This document shows, piece by piece, positions 52,967 to 62,503 of a DNA stretch of 64,000 nucleotides. Position 1 is the stretch's first letter. Each line of letters opens with the position of its first letter. This DNA is from Marinobacter qingdaonensis (lineage in GTDB: Bacteria > Pseudomonadota > Gammaproteobacteria > Pseudomonadales > Oleiphilaceae), in contig NZ_JAYDCJ010000003.1 of the NCBI RefSeq assembly GCF_034555935.1, forward strand, positions 186,001 through 250,000, read 5' to 3'. Both the position numbers and the translations under genes were made by a program. The notes below the pieces were generated by a model that made no database searches, was not told the origin of the DNA, and was given only the letters and a program-made list of their open reading frames with translations.

Positions 52967-53827
52967 TCAGCCCATCACCCGGCGCAGGGACTGGCCGGTC
53001 AGCTTCAGGCCCAGCCAGACGATGGCCGAGGACAGCACCAGCAGCAACACCCCCAGGGCCGCGCCCTGCTCCCAGTTAAACCGGGTGATGAACTGGGTGA
53101 AGATCTGCTGGGTGAACCAGGCGCTGTCCTTACCGCCCATCAGGGTGGGCGTCAGGTAGCTGCCGAGGGTGAGCATGAACACCACGATGCAACCGGACAC
53201 GATCCCGGGCATGGCCCAGGGCACCACCACCTCGCGCAGCACCGTGCCGTGCCCGCCGCCGAGATCGTAGCCGGCTTCGACCAGGTTCTCGTCCAGGCCG
53301 TCCAGGGTGGTCACCAGCGGCACCACCATGAACAGCAGCCCGTTGTAGACCAGGCCGATGATCACTGCCACGTCGTTGTAGAGCATCTCCACCGGGCCGT
53401 CGGCCCATCCCAGGGCCTGGAGCCAGCTGCTGAACAGCCCGCTCTCGCGCAGCAGGATCATCCAGCCGTAGGTCCGCACCAGCTCACTGGCCCAGAACGG
53501 GATCAGGCAGCCCAGGAACAGCAGCCCCTTGGCCCGCCCTCGGGCCAGCCGCGCGATGTACCAGGCGATGGGGAAGGCAATGAGCAGGGTCAGCAAGGTG
53601 GTGAACAGCGACATCAGCCCGGTGCGCACGAAGGTGCGCCAGTAATAGGCCTCGGCGAAGAAGTTCTGGTACTGCTGCAGGCCCCAGGCCAGGGTATCCC
53701 AGCTCTCCCGGACCTGGAACGAGACCCGCAGCATCTGCAGGTGCGGCAGCACCACCAGCAGCACGATCCAGAGCAGGAACGGGGTCAGCAGCAGCCACAG
53801 CGACAGGCGTCCGGCCGGCGAGTTCAT
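52967..53827 (-). CDS. Polyamine-type ABC transporter permease (PotB-like), operon 2
   Basis: This 286-residue permease has a typical start (LSLWLLLTPFLLWIVLLVVL), six segments, and the EAA loop region ENLVEAGYDLGGGHGTVLRE. Its ATG overlaps the stop of the ATPase gene (ATGA) and is preceded by a strong GGAGGAAGG. It sits between the ATPase and the second permease. Confidence 0.9.
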   Translation of the reverse strand: MNSPAGRLSLWLLLTPFLLWIVLLVVLPHLQMLRVSFQVRESWDTLAWGLQQYQNFFAEAYYWRTFVRTGLMSLFTTLLTLLIAFPIAWYIARLARGRAKGLLFLGCLIPFWASELVRTYGWMILLRESGLFSSWLQALGWADGPVEMLYNDVAVIIGLVYNGLLFMVVPLVTTLDGLDENLVEAGYDLGGGHGTVLREVVVPWAMPGIVSGCIVVFMLTLGSYLTPTLMGGKDSAWFTQQIFTQFITRFNWEQGAALGVLLLVLSSAIVWLGLKLTGQSLRRVMG

Positions 53828-54915
53828 CCTTCCTCCGCGGCGAAGACCCGGGCCAGTTGCGGATCCCAGGCCAGGCGGATCGGGCCGTCCTCGTGCATCC
53901 GCGGGGCAGAGCCGTCCTGCGGCAGCCGGGCATAGATGGTTTCGCCCAGGCTGTCTGCCTCCACCCGGCTGTTGGCGCCATCAAACAGGGTGGTTTTCAC
54001 CCGGGCCTGGGCGCCGGAAAACCCGGTTTGCAGGGCCTCACCGGTCAGCACCAGGGCTTCCGGTCGCACGAACAGCGACACCGGCTGCCCCAGTTCCAGC
54101 TCGCCGGCGACCCGGCCCTGGACGGTACTGCCGTCGGGGCGCCGAATGTCGGCCAGGCCGTCGCGGATGGCGACCAGATCACCGCTGATCCGGTTGTTAT
54201 CGCCGACGAAGCCGGCCACGAACGGCGTCGCCGGCTCCCGGTACAGTTCCTCCGGCGGCGCCACCTGATCGAACCGACCGTTGCGCATCACCGCCACCCG
54301 GTCCGACATCATCATGGCCTCGGACTGGTCGTGGGTGATGTACACGAAGGTGGTCCCGAACGCCTTCTGCAGGTGTTTCAGCTCCACCTTCATCTGCTCC
54401 CGTAGCTTCAGGTCCAACGCACCCAGGGGTTCATCCAGCAACAACAGCGTCGGCTTCAGCACCAGGCAGCGGGCCAGGGCCACGCGCTGGCGCTGGCCGC
54501 CGGACAACTGCTGTGGGTTGCGCTGCTCCAGGCCCGGCAAGCCCACCTGCTCGAGCACCTGGGCAATGCGGCGGCGGCGCTGTGCCGCCGGCACCTTCTG
54601 GCGTTTCAGGCCGTAGCCGATGTTCTCGCCCACGGTCATGGTGGGAAACAGCGCCAGATGCTGGAACACCATGTTCACCGGCCGCCGGTTCGGCGGCACC
54701 CGGTTCATGCGCTCGCCGCGAATGTGGATATCGCCCGAATCGGGCCGGTCGAAGCCCGCCAGCAGCCGCAGCAGCGTGGTCTTGCCACAGCCGGACGGGC
54801 CCAGGATGGAGAAAAACGTGCCGGCCGGAATGTCCACGGACACATGGTCCACCGCCAGGTGGTTGCCGAAGCGGCGGACCAGGTTGGAACAGAACAGGTC
54901 GGATTCCAGTCCCAT
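53824..54915 (-). CDS. Polyamine-type ABC transporter ATP-binding protein (PotA-like), operon 2
   Basis: This 363-residue ATPase has Walker [15 protein letters not shown] (about residues 38-51), signature LSGGQRQRVALARC, Walker [13 protein letters not shown], the H-loop THDQSEA and a C-terminal TOBE domain (about 285-355). The start at 54915 is two codons beyond the stop of the binding protein gene; upstream in-frame codons run inside that gene and are not conserved. Energises the two permeases that follow. Confidence 0.94.
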   Translation of the reverse strand: MGLESDLFCSNLVRRFGNHLAVDHVSVDIPAGTFFSILGPSGCGKTTLLRLLAGFDRPDSGDIHIRGERMNRVPPNRRPVNMVFQHLALFPTMTVGENIGYGLKRQKVPAAQRRRRIAQVLEQVGLPGLEQRNPQQLSGGQRQRVALARCLVLKPTLLLLDEPLGALDLKLREQMKVELKHLQKAFGTTFVYITHDQSEAMMMSDRVAVMRNGRFDQVAPPEELYREPATPFVAGFVGDNNRISGDLVAIRDGLADIRRPDGSTVQGRVAGELELGQPVSLFVRPEALVLTGEALQTGFSGAQARVKTTLFDGANSRVEADSLGETIYARLPQDGSAPRMHEDGPIRLAWDPQLARVFAAEEG

Positions 54916-54919
54916 GGGA

Positions 54920-56005
54920 TCAGTTGGCCGCCTGAACCCGATCGAGCACCTGCCCTTCCAGGGTTTCCAGTCCCGGCGGCACCGGCGGATACCACTTGAT
55001 GTTGTTGATGGCCTGATCGCTGAAGCTGGCCCGGTAGGCGTCCCGCAACTCGGCCCGGACAAACTCATCGGCGCCCTTGGAGGCGGTGAAGTTGCCGGAC
55101 GCGTTGGTGATCTTGGCGGCGATCTCCGGCTGCATGACGAAGTTGATCCACCGGTAGGCGGCGGACTCGTTCTCGCTGCGGCGGGGGATGGCGAAGGTGT
55201 CGATCCAGCCCAGGGCCCCGGACTCGGGCGCGACGAAGCGGATGTCCGGGTTCTCGGCGTTCAGTTTCCAGCCGCCGGCGTCCCAGGCCATGGCGGCCTT
55301 CACCTCGCCGGTGCGCAGCAGGGCCAGCAGCTGGTCGCCGCCGGTCCAGTAGGTTTTGACGTTGGCCTTGCAGTCAATCAGCTTGTCCTCCACCTGGGCC
55401 ATGATCGACTGGTACTGGTCGCGGTTGCCGTAGGCGGCAAACGGGTCCAGGCCCAGGGCAAAGGCAAACCCGATCAGGGTCGGTCGCTTCAGGCGGTAGC
55501 TGACCTCGCCCGCCACCGCCGAGTCGCACAGGTCGGTGTAGTCGGACACGGTGTCCGCCACCGAATCGTGCACGATCAGGCCGCTGGTGCCCCACACCGA
55601 GGGCACGCCGTAGAAGTCGCCGTCCAGTTCGGTGGCCCGCTGAGTCGCCTTGACCATGGCCGGCTGCAGGTTGGCGAGCTCAATGCGGCTGTAATCGATG
55701 GGCTTGTAGATATTGAACTGGCGCTGCACCCCCACGATCCGGTCCTGGCTCGGCTGCGCCAGATCGAAACCCGCGCCACCGGTGGCCCGCAGCTTGGAAA
55801 TCATGTCCTCGTTGTTAGACAGGGTCACCTTCACATCAATGCCGGTCTCTTCTTCAAACTGGGCCACCACCTCATCCGGGGCATAGCCGCCCCAGGTGAT
55901 CAGCCGCAGCTCCTCGGCGGCGGCCAGGTGCGGCAGCAAGCCGGCGATCAGCGTGGCAAAAACAACTAATGCGGGGTTGCGGGTGGAGCGGGTGAACCTG
56001 GTCAT
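54920..56005 (-). CDS. Polyamine-type ABC transporter substrate-binding protein (PotD-like), operon 2
   Basis: This 361-residue periplasmic protein has a signal peptide (about 1-29, cleavage near HLAAAEE), and the mature part begins LRLITWGGYAPDEVVAQFEE. It has the PotD/PotF family pattern (WGTSGLIVHDSVAD, AWDAGGWKLNAENPD). Unlike its neighbour it has no lipobox. AAGGA precedes the ATG. First gene of operon 2. The ligand may be a polyamine or another cationic solute. Confidence 0.9.
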   Translation of the reverse strand: MTRFTRSTRNPALVVFATLIAGLLPHLAAAEELRLITWGGYAPDEVVAQFEEETGIDVKVTLSNNEDMISKLRATGGAGFDLAQPSQDRIVGVQRQFNIYKPIDYSRIELANLQPAMVKATQRATELDGDFYGVPSVWGTSGLIVHDSVADTVSDYTDLCDSAVAGEVSYRLKRPTLIGFAFALGLDPFAAYGNRDQYQSIMAQVEDKLIDCKANVKTYWTGGDQLLALLRTGEVKAAMAWDAGGWKLNAENPDIRFVAPESGALGWIDTFAIPRRSENESAAYRWINFVMQPEIAAKITNASGNFTASKGADEFVRAELRDAYRASFSDQAINNIKWYPPVPPGLETLEGQVLDRVQAAN

Positions 56006-56061
56006 AACGCTTCCTTGGTTATCGTGGTTTCGAGAATGAGCTAACCATTTGTTATCAGGAC

Positions 56062-56091
56062 GTTATAGACCATAGATGTCAGTTGTGTGAA
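56062..56091 (-). promoter_or_regulatory. Candidate sigma-70 promoter of polyamine operon 2
   Basis: On the minus strand TTCACA, an 18-base spacer and TATAAC lie about 57 bases before the PotD-like gene, downstream of the operon 1 terminator. Predicted from consensus only. Confidence 0.35.
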
Positions 56092-56100
56092 ACCGCAGCG

Positions 56101-56130
56101 ATAAAAAACGGAGGCCGAAGCCTCCGTTTT
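56101..56130 (-). terminator. Intrinsic terminator after polyamine operon 1
   Basis: On the minus strand AAAACGGAGGC, TTCG and GCCTCCGTTTT form a perfect 11-bp stem with a UUCG loop, followed by more T residues. It lies 29 bases beyond the potD stop and separates the two transport operons. Confidence 0.9.
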
Positions 56131-56158
56131 CAGGATCAGTACCGAGTGCCAGCCGGAC

Positions 56159-57199
56159 CTAGCGACCGGACTTCAGCATCTCCCAGTACTTGGCGTAGAC
56201 CTGCAGGGCCTCGTCGCCGATGTCGGTCTGGAATTCCGCGTTCACCATGTCCTCGGCGGTCGGGTAGCTGGCGCGGTCGCTGGCCACGGCCTCATCCAGC
56301 TGGTCCCGGGCGGCCAGGTTGGGGGTGGCGTAGCCAATCTCCTCGCTGATCAGGGCAGAGATCTCCGGCTGCAGCACGAAGCTGATGAACTGGTGCGCCG
56401 CATCCGGGTTCTTGGCGTTCTTGGGAATCACGAAGCTGTCCAGCCAGGCAATGATGCCCTCCTCCGGATAGACGTACTCCAGGGACGGCATGGTGTCCTT
56501 GCCCATGACCGCTTCGCCGTTCCAGATCATGCCCACGTCGGTCTCCCCTTCCAGGTAAGGCATGCGGGGCGCGTCGGAGTTGAAGGTCCGGACCGCGGGC
56601 ATCAGCTCCGACAATTTCTCGTAGGCCGCCTCGATCTCCTCCGGATCGGTGCTGTTGCCACTGTAACCCAGGACCCGCAGGCCCACGTGGAACACTTCGC
56701 GCATGTCGTTGGTGAGCATGACCCGGCCGTCGAAGCGGTCATCCCACAGGTCTTCCCAGGCGGTGACCGGCTCGCCTTCGATGTCGGAGGTGTCCACCGC
56801 CAGGCCGGTGGTGCCCCACAGGTAGGGCACGCTGTATTCGTTGCCCGGGTCGATGTCCAGGTTCACCAGCTCCGGGTCCAGCCGGTCAAAGCCCTCGATC
56901 TTGCTGCGATCGATCGGCATCAGCAGGTCTTCCTGGCGCATCTTGCTGACGTAGTAGGTGGACGGCACCGCCAGGTCGTAGGCCGCGCTCTCGTCCAGCA
57001 GCTTGAGCCGGGCGTACATAGCCTCGTTGCTGTCGTAGGTGGTGTAGACCACCTGGATGCCGGTCTCTTCCTGGAAGCGGTCGAGCACTTCCTGGGGCAT
57101 GTATTCCGACCAGTTGTACAGGTTCAGAACCTTGGGTTCTTCCGAACTGCAGCCTGTCAGACTCGCCGCCAGCAGGCCGGCCAGTGCCAGTTTCTTCAT
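56159..57199 (-). CDS. potD: Polyamine ABC transporter substrate-binding lipoprotein PotD-like, operon 1
   Basis: This 346-residue binding protein has a lipoprotein signal (LAGLLAASLTGC; lipid-modified cysteine about residue 17). The mature start VLNLYNWSEYMPQEVLDRFQ is characteristic of PotD, and WGTTGLAVDTSD and MIWNGEAVMG follow. It captures spermidine or putrescine. The start at 57199 follows AAGGAG and overlaps the potC stop (ATGA). Last gene of the potABCD-order operon, followed by a terminator. Confidence 0.92.
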   Translation of the reverse strand: MKKLALAGLLAASLTGCSSEEPKVLNLYNWSEYMPQEVLDRFQEETGIQVVYTTYDSNEAMYARLKLLDESAAYDLAVPSTYYVSKMRQEDLLMPIDRSKIEGFDRLDPELVNLDIDPGNEYSVPYLWGTTGLAVDTSDIEGEPVTAWEDLWDDRFDGRVMLTNDMREVFHVGLRVLGYSGNSTDPEEIEAAYEKLSELMPAVRTFNSDAPRMPYLEGETDVGMIWNGEAVMGKDTMPSLEYVYPEEGIIAWLDSFVIPKNAKNPDAAHQFISFVLQPEISALISEEIGYATPNLAARDQLDEAVASDRASYPTAEDMVNAEFQTDIGDEALQVYAKYWEMLKSGR

Positions 57200-57966
57200 C
57201 GTTTGCTCCTTATCAGAATCCATTGGGACAAGATCAACATGACCAGTGAAAACACCAGCAACAGGGTGCCGAGGGCGTTCACCTCGGGCTTGAGGCCCAC
57301 CCGCACCATGGAATAGATGCGCAGGGGCAGGATTTCGTAACTCGGTCCGCTGACAAAGGTACTGACCACCACATCGTCCAGGGACAGGGTAAAGCCCAGC
57401 AGCCAGCCCGCCAGCAGGGCCGGCATGATGACCGGAATCAACACCGTGCGGGTCATGGTGAAATCGCTGGCGCCCAGGTCCCGGGCCGCCTCCGGCAGAC
57501 GCTCATCGAACCCGCTGAGCCGGGCCATGACGGTGATCACCACGAACGGCAGGCAGAAAGTGACGTGCGCCAGCAGCAGCGAGACATAACCCAGCTGCAG
57601 CCCGACCAGCAGGAACAGCGCCAGCAGCGAGATCGCCAGCACGATTTCCGGCGACATCATCACCACGAACAACATGCCATTGAGTACCCGCTTGCCCCGG
57701 AACCGGTAGCGGTGCAGGGCCAGGGCCGTGAGCGCACCGATCAGGGTCGACACGGTGGCCGCCGACAGGGCCAGCCAGAGCGAATTCCACATGGCCCGGA
57801 CCATGGCGGTATTGGCAAACAGGGCCTCGTACCAGCGCAGGCTCAGGCCGCCCCAGTCGTAGCCGGTGCGGGCGTCGTTGAAGGAAAACACCACCAGCAC
57901 CCCGATCGGCACGTACAGCAGGACGTACACCAGGGTCAGGTAGGTGCGCGGCAGCCAGCGGCTCAT
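57196..57966 (-). CDS. potC: Polyamine ABC transporter permease PotC-like, operon 1
   Basis: This 256-residue permease has six membrane segments and the EAA loop ERLPEAARDLGASDFTMTRTV (about residues 155-175). The N-terminus (TYLTLVYVLLYVPIGVLVVF) is typical PotC/YdcV. It overlaps potB and potD by ATGA at each end, so the operon is translationally coupled throughout. Confidence 0.92.
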   Translation of the reverse strand: MSRWLPRTYLTLVYVLLYVPIGVLVVFSFNDARTGYDWGGLSLRWYEALFANTAMVRAMWNSLWLALSAATVSTLIGALTALALHRYRFRGKRVLNGMLFVVMMSPEIVLAISLLALFLLVGLQLGYVSLLLAHVTFCLPFVVITVMARLSGFDERLPEAARDLGASDFTMTRTVLIPVIMPALLAGWLLGFTLSLDDVVVSTFVSGPSYEILPLRIYSMVRVGLKPEVNALGTLLLVFSLVMLILSQWILIRSKR

Positions 57967-58823
57967 GCCTCGACCTCCTCACCCAGGCGGCGCTTGCTCA
58001 GCCGGTGGGCGAACAGCAGCAGCGCCATGGTCAGGGTCAGCACGATGCTGGCGGCGGCGCCAAACGGCCAGTTGCGGGCATCGAGGAACTGGTTCTTGAT
58101 GACGTTGCCCACCAGCAGGTTGCGGGAACCGCCGAGAATATCGGGTACGAAAAACAGCCCCATGGCCGGCAGCAGCACCAGCATCACCCCGGCCAGCACC
58201 CCGGGCAGGGTCAGTGGCACGATCACGTGGACAAAGGTGGCGAGCCGGCCCGCGCCCAGGTCGTGGGAGGCCATCAGCAGTTCCTGACGCAGGTCGTCGA
58301 ACACCGAGTACAGCGGCAGAATCATGAACGGCAGCAGCAGGTACACCAGGCCGATGATCACCGCGCCCTCGGTGTACAGCAGCTGCAACGGCTCCTCGAT
58401 CAGGCCAAGCGAGAGCAGCGCTTTGTTGAGCAGGCCGTTGGTGGCCAGGATCAGTTTCAAGGCGTAGGTCCGGACCAGGGAGTTGGTCCAGAACGGCACG
58501 ATCAACAGGAAGATCAGCAGCAGCTGCCGCTGCCGGCCGACCTTCGACAGCGCCCAGGCGAAGGGATAGCCAATCAGCAGGCACACCAGGGTGGTCATCG
58601 CCGCCATATACAGGGAGTGCAGGAACACCTTGAGGTACAGCGGGTCGAACAGCTGCCGGTAGGCCTCCAGGTTGAGCGGCAGGGCAATGAAGCTGGCCGG
58701 GTCGCGGGTCAACACGCTGGCACCGACCACCAGCAGGTTGGGCGCCAGCACCAGGAACAGCAACCAGCCCCAAACCAGCACCAGGACCGCGGTCCTGAAG
58801 GGTTGTTGGCGAATACTATGCAT
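57963..58823 (-). CDS. potB: Polyamine ABC transporter permease PotB-like, operon 1
   Basis: This 286-residue permease has six segments and the EAA loop region [21 protein letters not shown]. The start at ATG 58823 overlaps the potA stop by eight bases; a GTG start 30 bases upstream is possible. It pairs with PotC. Confidence 0.9.
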   Translation of the reverse strand: MHSIRQQPFRTAVLVLVWGWLLFLVLAPNLLVVGASVLTRDPASFIALPLNLEAYRQLFDPLYLKVFLHSLYMAAMTTLVCLLIGYPFAWALSKVGRQRQLLLIFLLIVPFWTNSLVRTYALKLILATNGLLNKALLSLGLIEEPLQLLYTEGAVIIGLVYLLLPFMILPLYSVFDDLRQELLMASHDLGAGRLATFVHVIVPLTLPGVLAGVMLVLLPAMGLFFVPDILGGSRNLLVGNVIKNQFLDARNWPFGAAASIVLTLTMALLLFAHRLSKRRLGEEVEA

Positions 58824-59937
58824 CGGCCGACAATTCCTTGTCGGCAATCTCACCCGCTTCTTCCGGGAGCAGCCACTCCCAGCCGTCGACCCAGCTGACT
58901 TTCACCGGCTCGCCCAGGCGGTAATCGAACATGGGGTCGTCCTCGTCGAAAAACTCGCTGGCCAGTACTTCGGTGCCGTCCTCGAGGTGGATCACCGAAT
59001 CCAGGGTGCTGCCCTTGTAGTTGCGCTCGACGATCTTGCCGGCCAAGCCCTGATCGTCGTCGGGCGCCAGCACCCGGATGTCTTCGGGGCGCAGCAGCAC
59101 GTGCACCGGCTGCCCCTCGGCCACCGCGAACGGCGGCCGCCGCAGCTGACGCTGGACGCCCAGCACGTCCACCGAGATGGCTTCGTCGGTCTGGCGCTGC
59201 ACCCGCCCGGGAAACAGGTTGGTCTCGCCCACGAACCGGGCGGTGAACAGGTTGGCCGGGCGCTCGTAAACTTCCCGCGGGGTCCCCAGCTGCTGCACCA
59301 GGCCGTCCTTGAGCACCACCACCCGATCGGACATGGACAGCGCCTCTTCCTGGTCGTGGGTGACGAAGACAAAGGTGATGCCCAGTTCCCGCTGCAGGCG
59401 TTTCAGCTCCCCCTGCATGGTCCGGCGCAGCTTGTAATCCAGCGCCGACAGGGGCTCATCCAGCAACAACAGGCGGGGCCGCTTGACCACGGCGCGGGCG
59501 ATGGCGACCCGCTGCTGCTGGCCACCGGAGAGCTGGTGCGGTTTGCGTCGGGCGAAGCCCTGGAGCTGGACCATGGTCAGGGCCTCATGCACCCGCTCGC
59601 GGATTTCCTCTTTCGGGCGCTTTTCCATCTTCAGCCCGTAGGCGACGTTGTCGAACACCGTCATGTGCGGAAACAGCGCGTAGTGCTGGAACACGGTGTT
59701 GAGCGGGCGGTGCTCGGGGGGCACCTCGGTCAGGTCCTGGCCGTCCAGGGTGACGCGGCCGGCGTCCGGGTGTTCAAACCCGGCGATCAGTCGGAGCAAG
59801 GTGGTCTTGCCGCAGCCGGAAGGCCCGAGGAGCGTGATGAACTCGCCATCGAGGATGTCCAGGTCCAGGGAATCCAGAACGGTCTTGCCACCAAACTGCT
59901 TGGAGAGTTCGCGCAACGAAAGGAGTGTTGTCTTCAT
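58816..59937 (-). CDS. potA: Polyamine ABC transporter ATP-binding protein PotA-like, operon 1
   Basis: This 373-residue ATPase has Walker [15 protein letters not shown], signature [14 protein letters not shown], Walker [13 protein letters not shown], the H-loop [12 protein letters not shown] and a C-terminal TOBE domain (about 275-350). [20 protein letters not shown] is typical of PotA. The start at 59937 (MKTTLLSL) has a GGGCAGGG upstream. First gene of potABCD. Confidence 0.94.
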   Translation of the reverse strand: MKTTLLSLRELSKQFGGKTVLDSLDLDILDGEFITLLGPSGCGKTTLLRLIAGFEHPDAGRVTLDGQDLTEVPPEHRPLNTVFQHYALFPHMTVFDNVAYGLKMEKRPKEEIRERVHEALTMVQLQGFARRKPHQLSGGQQQRVAIARAVVKRPRLLLLDEPLSALDYKLRRTMQGELKRLQRELGITFVFVTHDQEEALSMSDRVVVLKDGLVQQLGTPREVYERPANLFTARFVGETNLFPGRVQRQTDEAISVDVLGVQRQLRRPPFAVAEGQPVHVLLRPEDIRVLAPDDDQGLAGKIVERNYKGSTLDSVIHLEDGTEVLASEFFDEDDPMFDYRLGEPVKVSWVDGWEWLLPEEAGEIADKELSADA

Positions 59938-59985
59938 TGGCCCTGCCCAGAGAATGAGCAACCTATTCTTTCAGAAAGCGGGGCA

Positions 59986-60027
59986 AACAAAAAGGGGCGT
60001 CAGGACAATCCGAAACCCTGACGCCCC
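59986..60027 (-). terminator. Intrinsic terminator after the orphan TRAP binding protein gene
   Basis: On the minus strand GGGGCGTCAGG and CCTGACGCCCC form an 11-bp stem with a 12-base loop followed by TTTTTGTTTG. It lies 38 bases beyond the TRAP binding protein stop and isolates that gene from potA. Confidence 0.88.
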
Positions 60028-60064
60028 CGGGCCAGGCCCAGGTCGGGCCCGGCCTCAGGCCGGT

Positions 60065-61144
60065 TTATTCTCCGGCGACACTGTCGAGGTAGGCCTTGTC
60101 GGAGATGTTGGTCCACTGGCGCACCTGGCGCAGGTATTCACGCTGGGAGGCGATGATCCGCGCCGCCAGTTCGTCGCCCTCGGCGGCCTCTTTCAGCAGC
60201 TTGTTGGTGGCCGAGCGCAGGGCCTCGATCACTTCCGGCGGGAAGGTCCGGTGAGTAACGTCCGGGTAGTTTTCCTTCATGCGGTCCCAGGCCACGCCAC
60301 TCTCGTGGGTGCTCTGGATGTACATGTCGTAGGCCGCGGTGCGCATGGCAACCCGCAGGATTTCCTGCAGGTCCTTGGGCAGCTTGTCCCAGGAGCCCTT
60401 GTTGATCAGGAACTGCACCTCGGCGCCCGGCTCCTGCCAGCCGGAGTAGTAGTTCTTGGCGATCTGATGGAAACCCATGCTGAAATCCAGGGCCGGACCG
60501 ACCCATTCCACGGCGTCGATGGTGCCGCGCTCGAGCGAGCTGTACAGCTCACCCGGCGGGATGTTGGTCACCGCAACTCCCAGTTCCGCCATGACTTCGC
60601 CGGCAAACCCCGGGGTCCGCATCTTGATGCCCTTCAGGTCGTCCAGGGAGTTGATCTCGTCCCGGAACCAGCCACCCATCTGGTTGCCGGTGTTGCCGCC
60701 TGGAAACGACAGCAGGCCGTAGGGCTCGTAGACTTCCTGCATCAGGTCCATGCCCTCACCGTGATAGAACCAGGCGTACTGCTCCGGCGCGATCATGCCG
60801 AAGGGCACGGTGGTGAAGTACATGGCGTTGGGAATGGTGCCCTTGTAGTAATAGGACGCGGTGTGGCCCATGTCGTACTGGCCGTTGCGCACCAGGTCAA
60901 AAATGCCAAAGGGCGCCTTGTGCTTGTTGGACGGATCAATGCGGATGTCCAACCGGCCATTGGACATGGTCTTGGCCATCTCGGCCATGTGTTCGACGGT
61001 TTCGCCCAGAATCGGCGAATTGGGTCCCCAGGTCTGCGCAAGGCGCAGGGTAAACGTATCCTCAGCCAGGCTGAGCGGACTGACGGCCAGCAGCGCCGCG
61101 GCGGCGGCCGTCCGGAACAGACGATTCATCATGGTTGGCACCAT
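60065..61144 (-). CDS. Orphan TRAP transporter substrate-binding protein (DctP/TakP-like)
   Basis: This 359-residue periplasmic protein has a signal peptide (cleavage near SPLSLAEDTF) and the mature start FTLRLAQTWGPNSPILGE. The pattern (MGHTASYYYKGTIPNAMYF, WGP...VEHMAEMAK, GTIDAVEWVGPALDF) fits the TakP branch of TRAP receptors for 2-oxo acids and similar carboxylates. No DctQ or DctM gene is adjacent. ATG codons at 61144, 61132 and 61129 all have weak ribosome-binding sites; the longest is listed. Transcription ends at its own terminator. Confidence 0.88.
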   Translation of the reverse strand: MVPTMMNRLFRTAAAAALLAVSPLSLAEDTFTLRLAQTWGPNSPILGETVEHMAEMAKTMSNGRLDIRIDPSNKHKAPFGIFDLVRNGQYDMGHTASYYYKGTIPNAMYFTTVPFGMIAPEQYAWFYHGEGMDLMQEVYEPYGLLSFPGGNTGNQMGGWFRDEINSLDDLKGIKMRTPGFAGEVMAELGVAVTNIPPGELYSSLERGTIDAVEWVGPALDFSMGFHQIAKNYYSGWQEPGAEVQFLINKGSWDKLPKDLQEILRVAMRTAAYDMYIQSTHESGVAWDRMKENYPDVTHRTFPPEVIEALRSATNKLLKEAAEGDELAARIIASQREYLRQVRQWTNISDKAYLDSVAGE

Positions 61145-61317
61145 TTATCCCGTTATTATGTAATGTATTTTTATTCAACCCGACCAATACTAGCTTGCGA
61201 GGCGGTCGGACGCCAAGCACTGGAATCGGCGACTGGATTCGGCCGAAAGAAGCGACTAGATTCAGGTATTGGGGACCGTGCCGGCTCCCCGATCCGCGAT
61301 GGAGGCGTACCCTGGGC

Positions 61318-62502
61318 ATGGACACCAACGATCAGCTCGAACAGCATCGGGCGCGGCTGGCGGCACTGCGCGCCAATTACCTCAAGGGCCTGCCCCAGCG
61401 ACTGGAGCGGCTGGATTATCTGGTGCGTTCCATTCCGGTGGAACGCACGTACCGGGAGGACGGTGGCGAGTTGCGCTCGCGCCTGAACATCACCTACCAG
61501 GAATTCCACAAGGTGGCCGGTTCGGCCGGCTCCGTCGGCCTGCACGCCATGTCCGAGGCGGCCAAGGCGGTGCTGCAGATCCTCGACCACTGGTTCACCG
61601 ACGCCACCGAGGAACCCCTGAGCAAACAGGGCCAGATCCTGGATCTGTTGAGCACCATGGGCCAGGCCGACGACGCCGGCAGCGAGAGCAGCGATGCCGC
61701 GCCCCGGCCGGAGTCCCGCACCATCCACGTTGTCGATGACAACCCGCTGACCGCGAACGAGATGCAGGTGTGGCTGGAGGAAGCCGGTTTCGATGCCCAG
61801 GTGTTCATGTCCGCCACCATCTACGGCGACACCTTCGAGGTGCTGCCCCGGCCCGACCTGATCATCATGGACATCAATTTTGGCGACGAGCCCAACGCGG
61901 GGCCGCGCATTGTCGACTTCCTGAAACAGAAGCTGGGCAACCTGCCCCCGGTGGCGTTCCTGTCCATCCGGGACGACATGGAAGCGCGCCTGGCGGCCCT
62001 GCGCGCTGGCGCCTCCCGCTACCTCAACAAACCGGTATCACGCCGGGAATTGGTGGAGCTGGCGCACGAATACGTGGACAAACGGGATGCCTCCGCCTTC
62101 CGGGTGCTGATGGTGGACGACGACGAGACCACTCTGTCGGTGACCCAGGCCATCCTGGAGCGGGCCGGCCTGGAGGTGTGCGCCATCGCCAACCCGCTGG
62201 ACACCCTGGACGCGGCCCGGAACTTCAACCCCGACCTGTTCCTGCTGGATGTGCTCATGCCCGAGGTCTCGGGTACCGAAGTGGCGGCAACCCTGCGCCA
62301 GGACCGGCAGTTCGACGTCATCCCGATCCTGTTCCTGACCTCGGACAGCCATCCGGACCAGAAGGTCATGGGCGCCGCCCTGGGGGGCGACGACTTCATC
62401 CTCAAGCCCTTCGACCCGGATTATCTGCTCACCGCCGTGATGGCCCGGGCCCGGCGCTCACGGCGGCTGCGCGAGGTGCTGGCGCTGCGCCAGCCGGGCT
62501 GA
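61318..62502 (+). CDS. HPt-REC-REC phosphorelay protein without output domain
   Basis: This 394-residue cytosolic protein has an N-terminal HPt domain (about residues 10-105, phospho-histidine in FHKVAGSAGSVGL). A first receiver (about 130-250; HVVDDNPLT, acceptor Asp in LIIMDINFGDE, NKPVSR) and a second receiver (about 262-385; RVLMVDDDETT, acceptor Asp in LFLLDVLMPE, LKPFDPD) follow. There is no DNA-binding, GGDEF or kinase domain. The start at 61318 follows GGAGG at slightly long spacing. The next gene is a convergent chemoreceptor one base away, but no kinase is adjacent. Confidence 0.9.
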   Translation: MDTNDQLEQHRARLAALRANYLKGLPQRLERLDYLVRSIPVERTYREDGGELRSRLNITYQEFHKVAGSAGSVGLHAMSEAAKAVLQILDHWFTDATEEPLSKQGQILDLLSTMGQADDAGSESSDAAPRPESRTIHVVDDNPLTANEMQVWLEEAGFDAQVFMSATIYGDTFEVLPRPDLIIMDINFGDEPNAGPRIVDFLKQKLGNLPPVAFLSIRDDMEARLAALRAGASRYLNKPVSRRELVELAHEYVDKRDASAFRVLMVDDDETTLSVTQAILERAGLEVCAIANPLDTLDAARNFNPDLFLLDVLMPEVSGTEVAATLRQDRQFDVIPILFLTSDSHPDQKVMGAALGGDDFILKPFDPDYLLTAVMARARRSRRLREVLALRQPG

Positions 62503-62503
62503 C

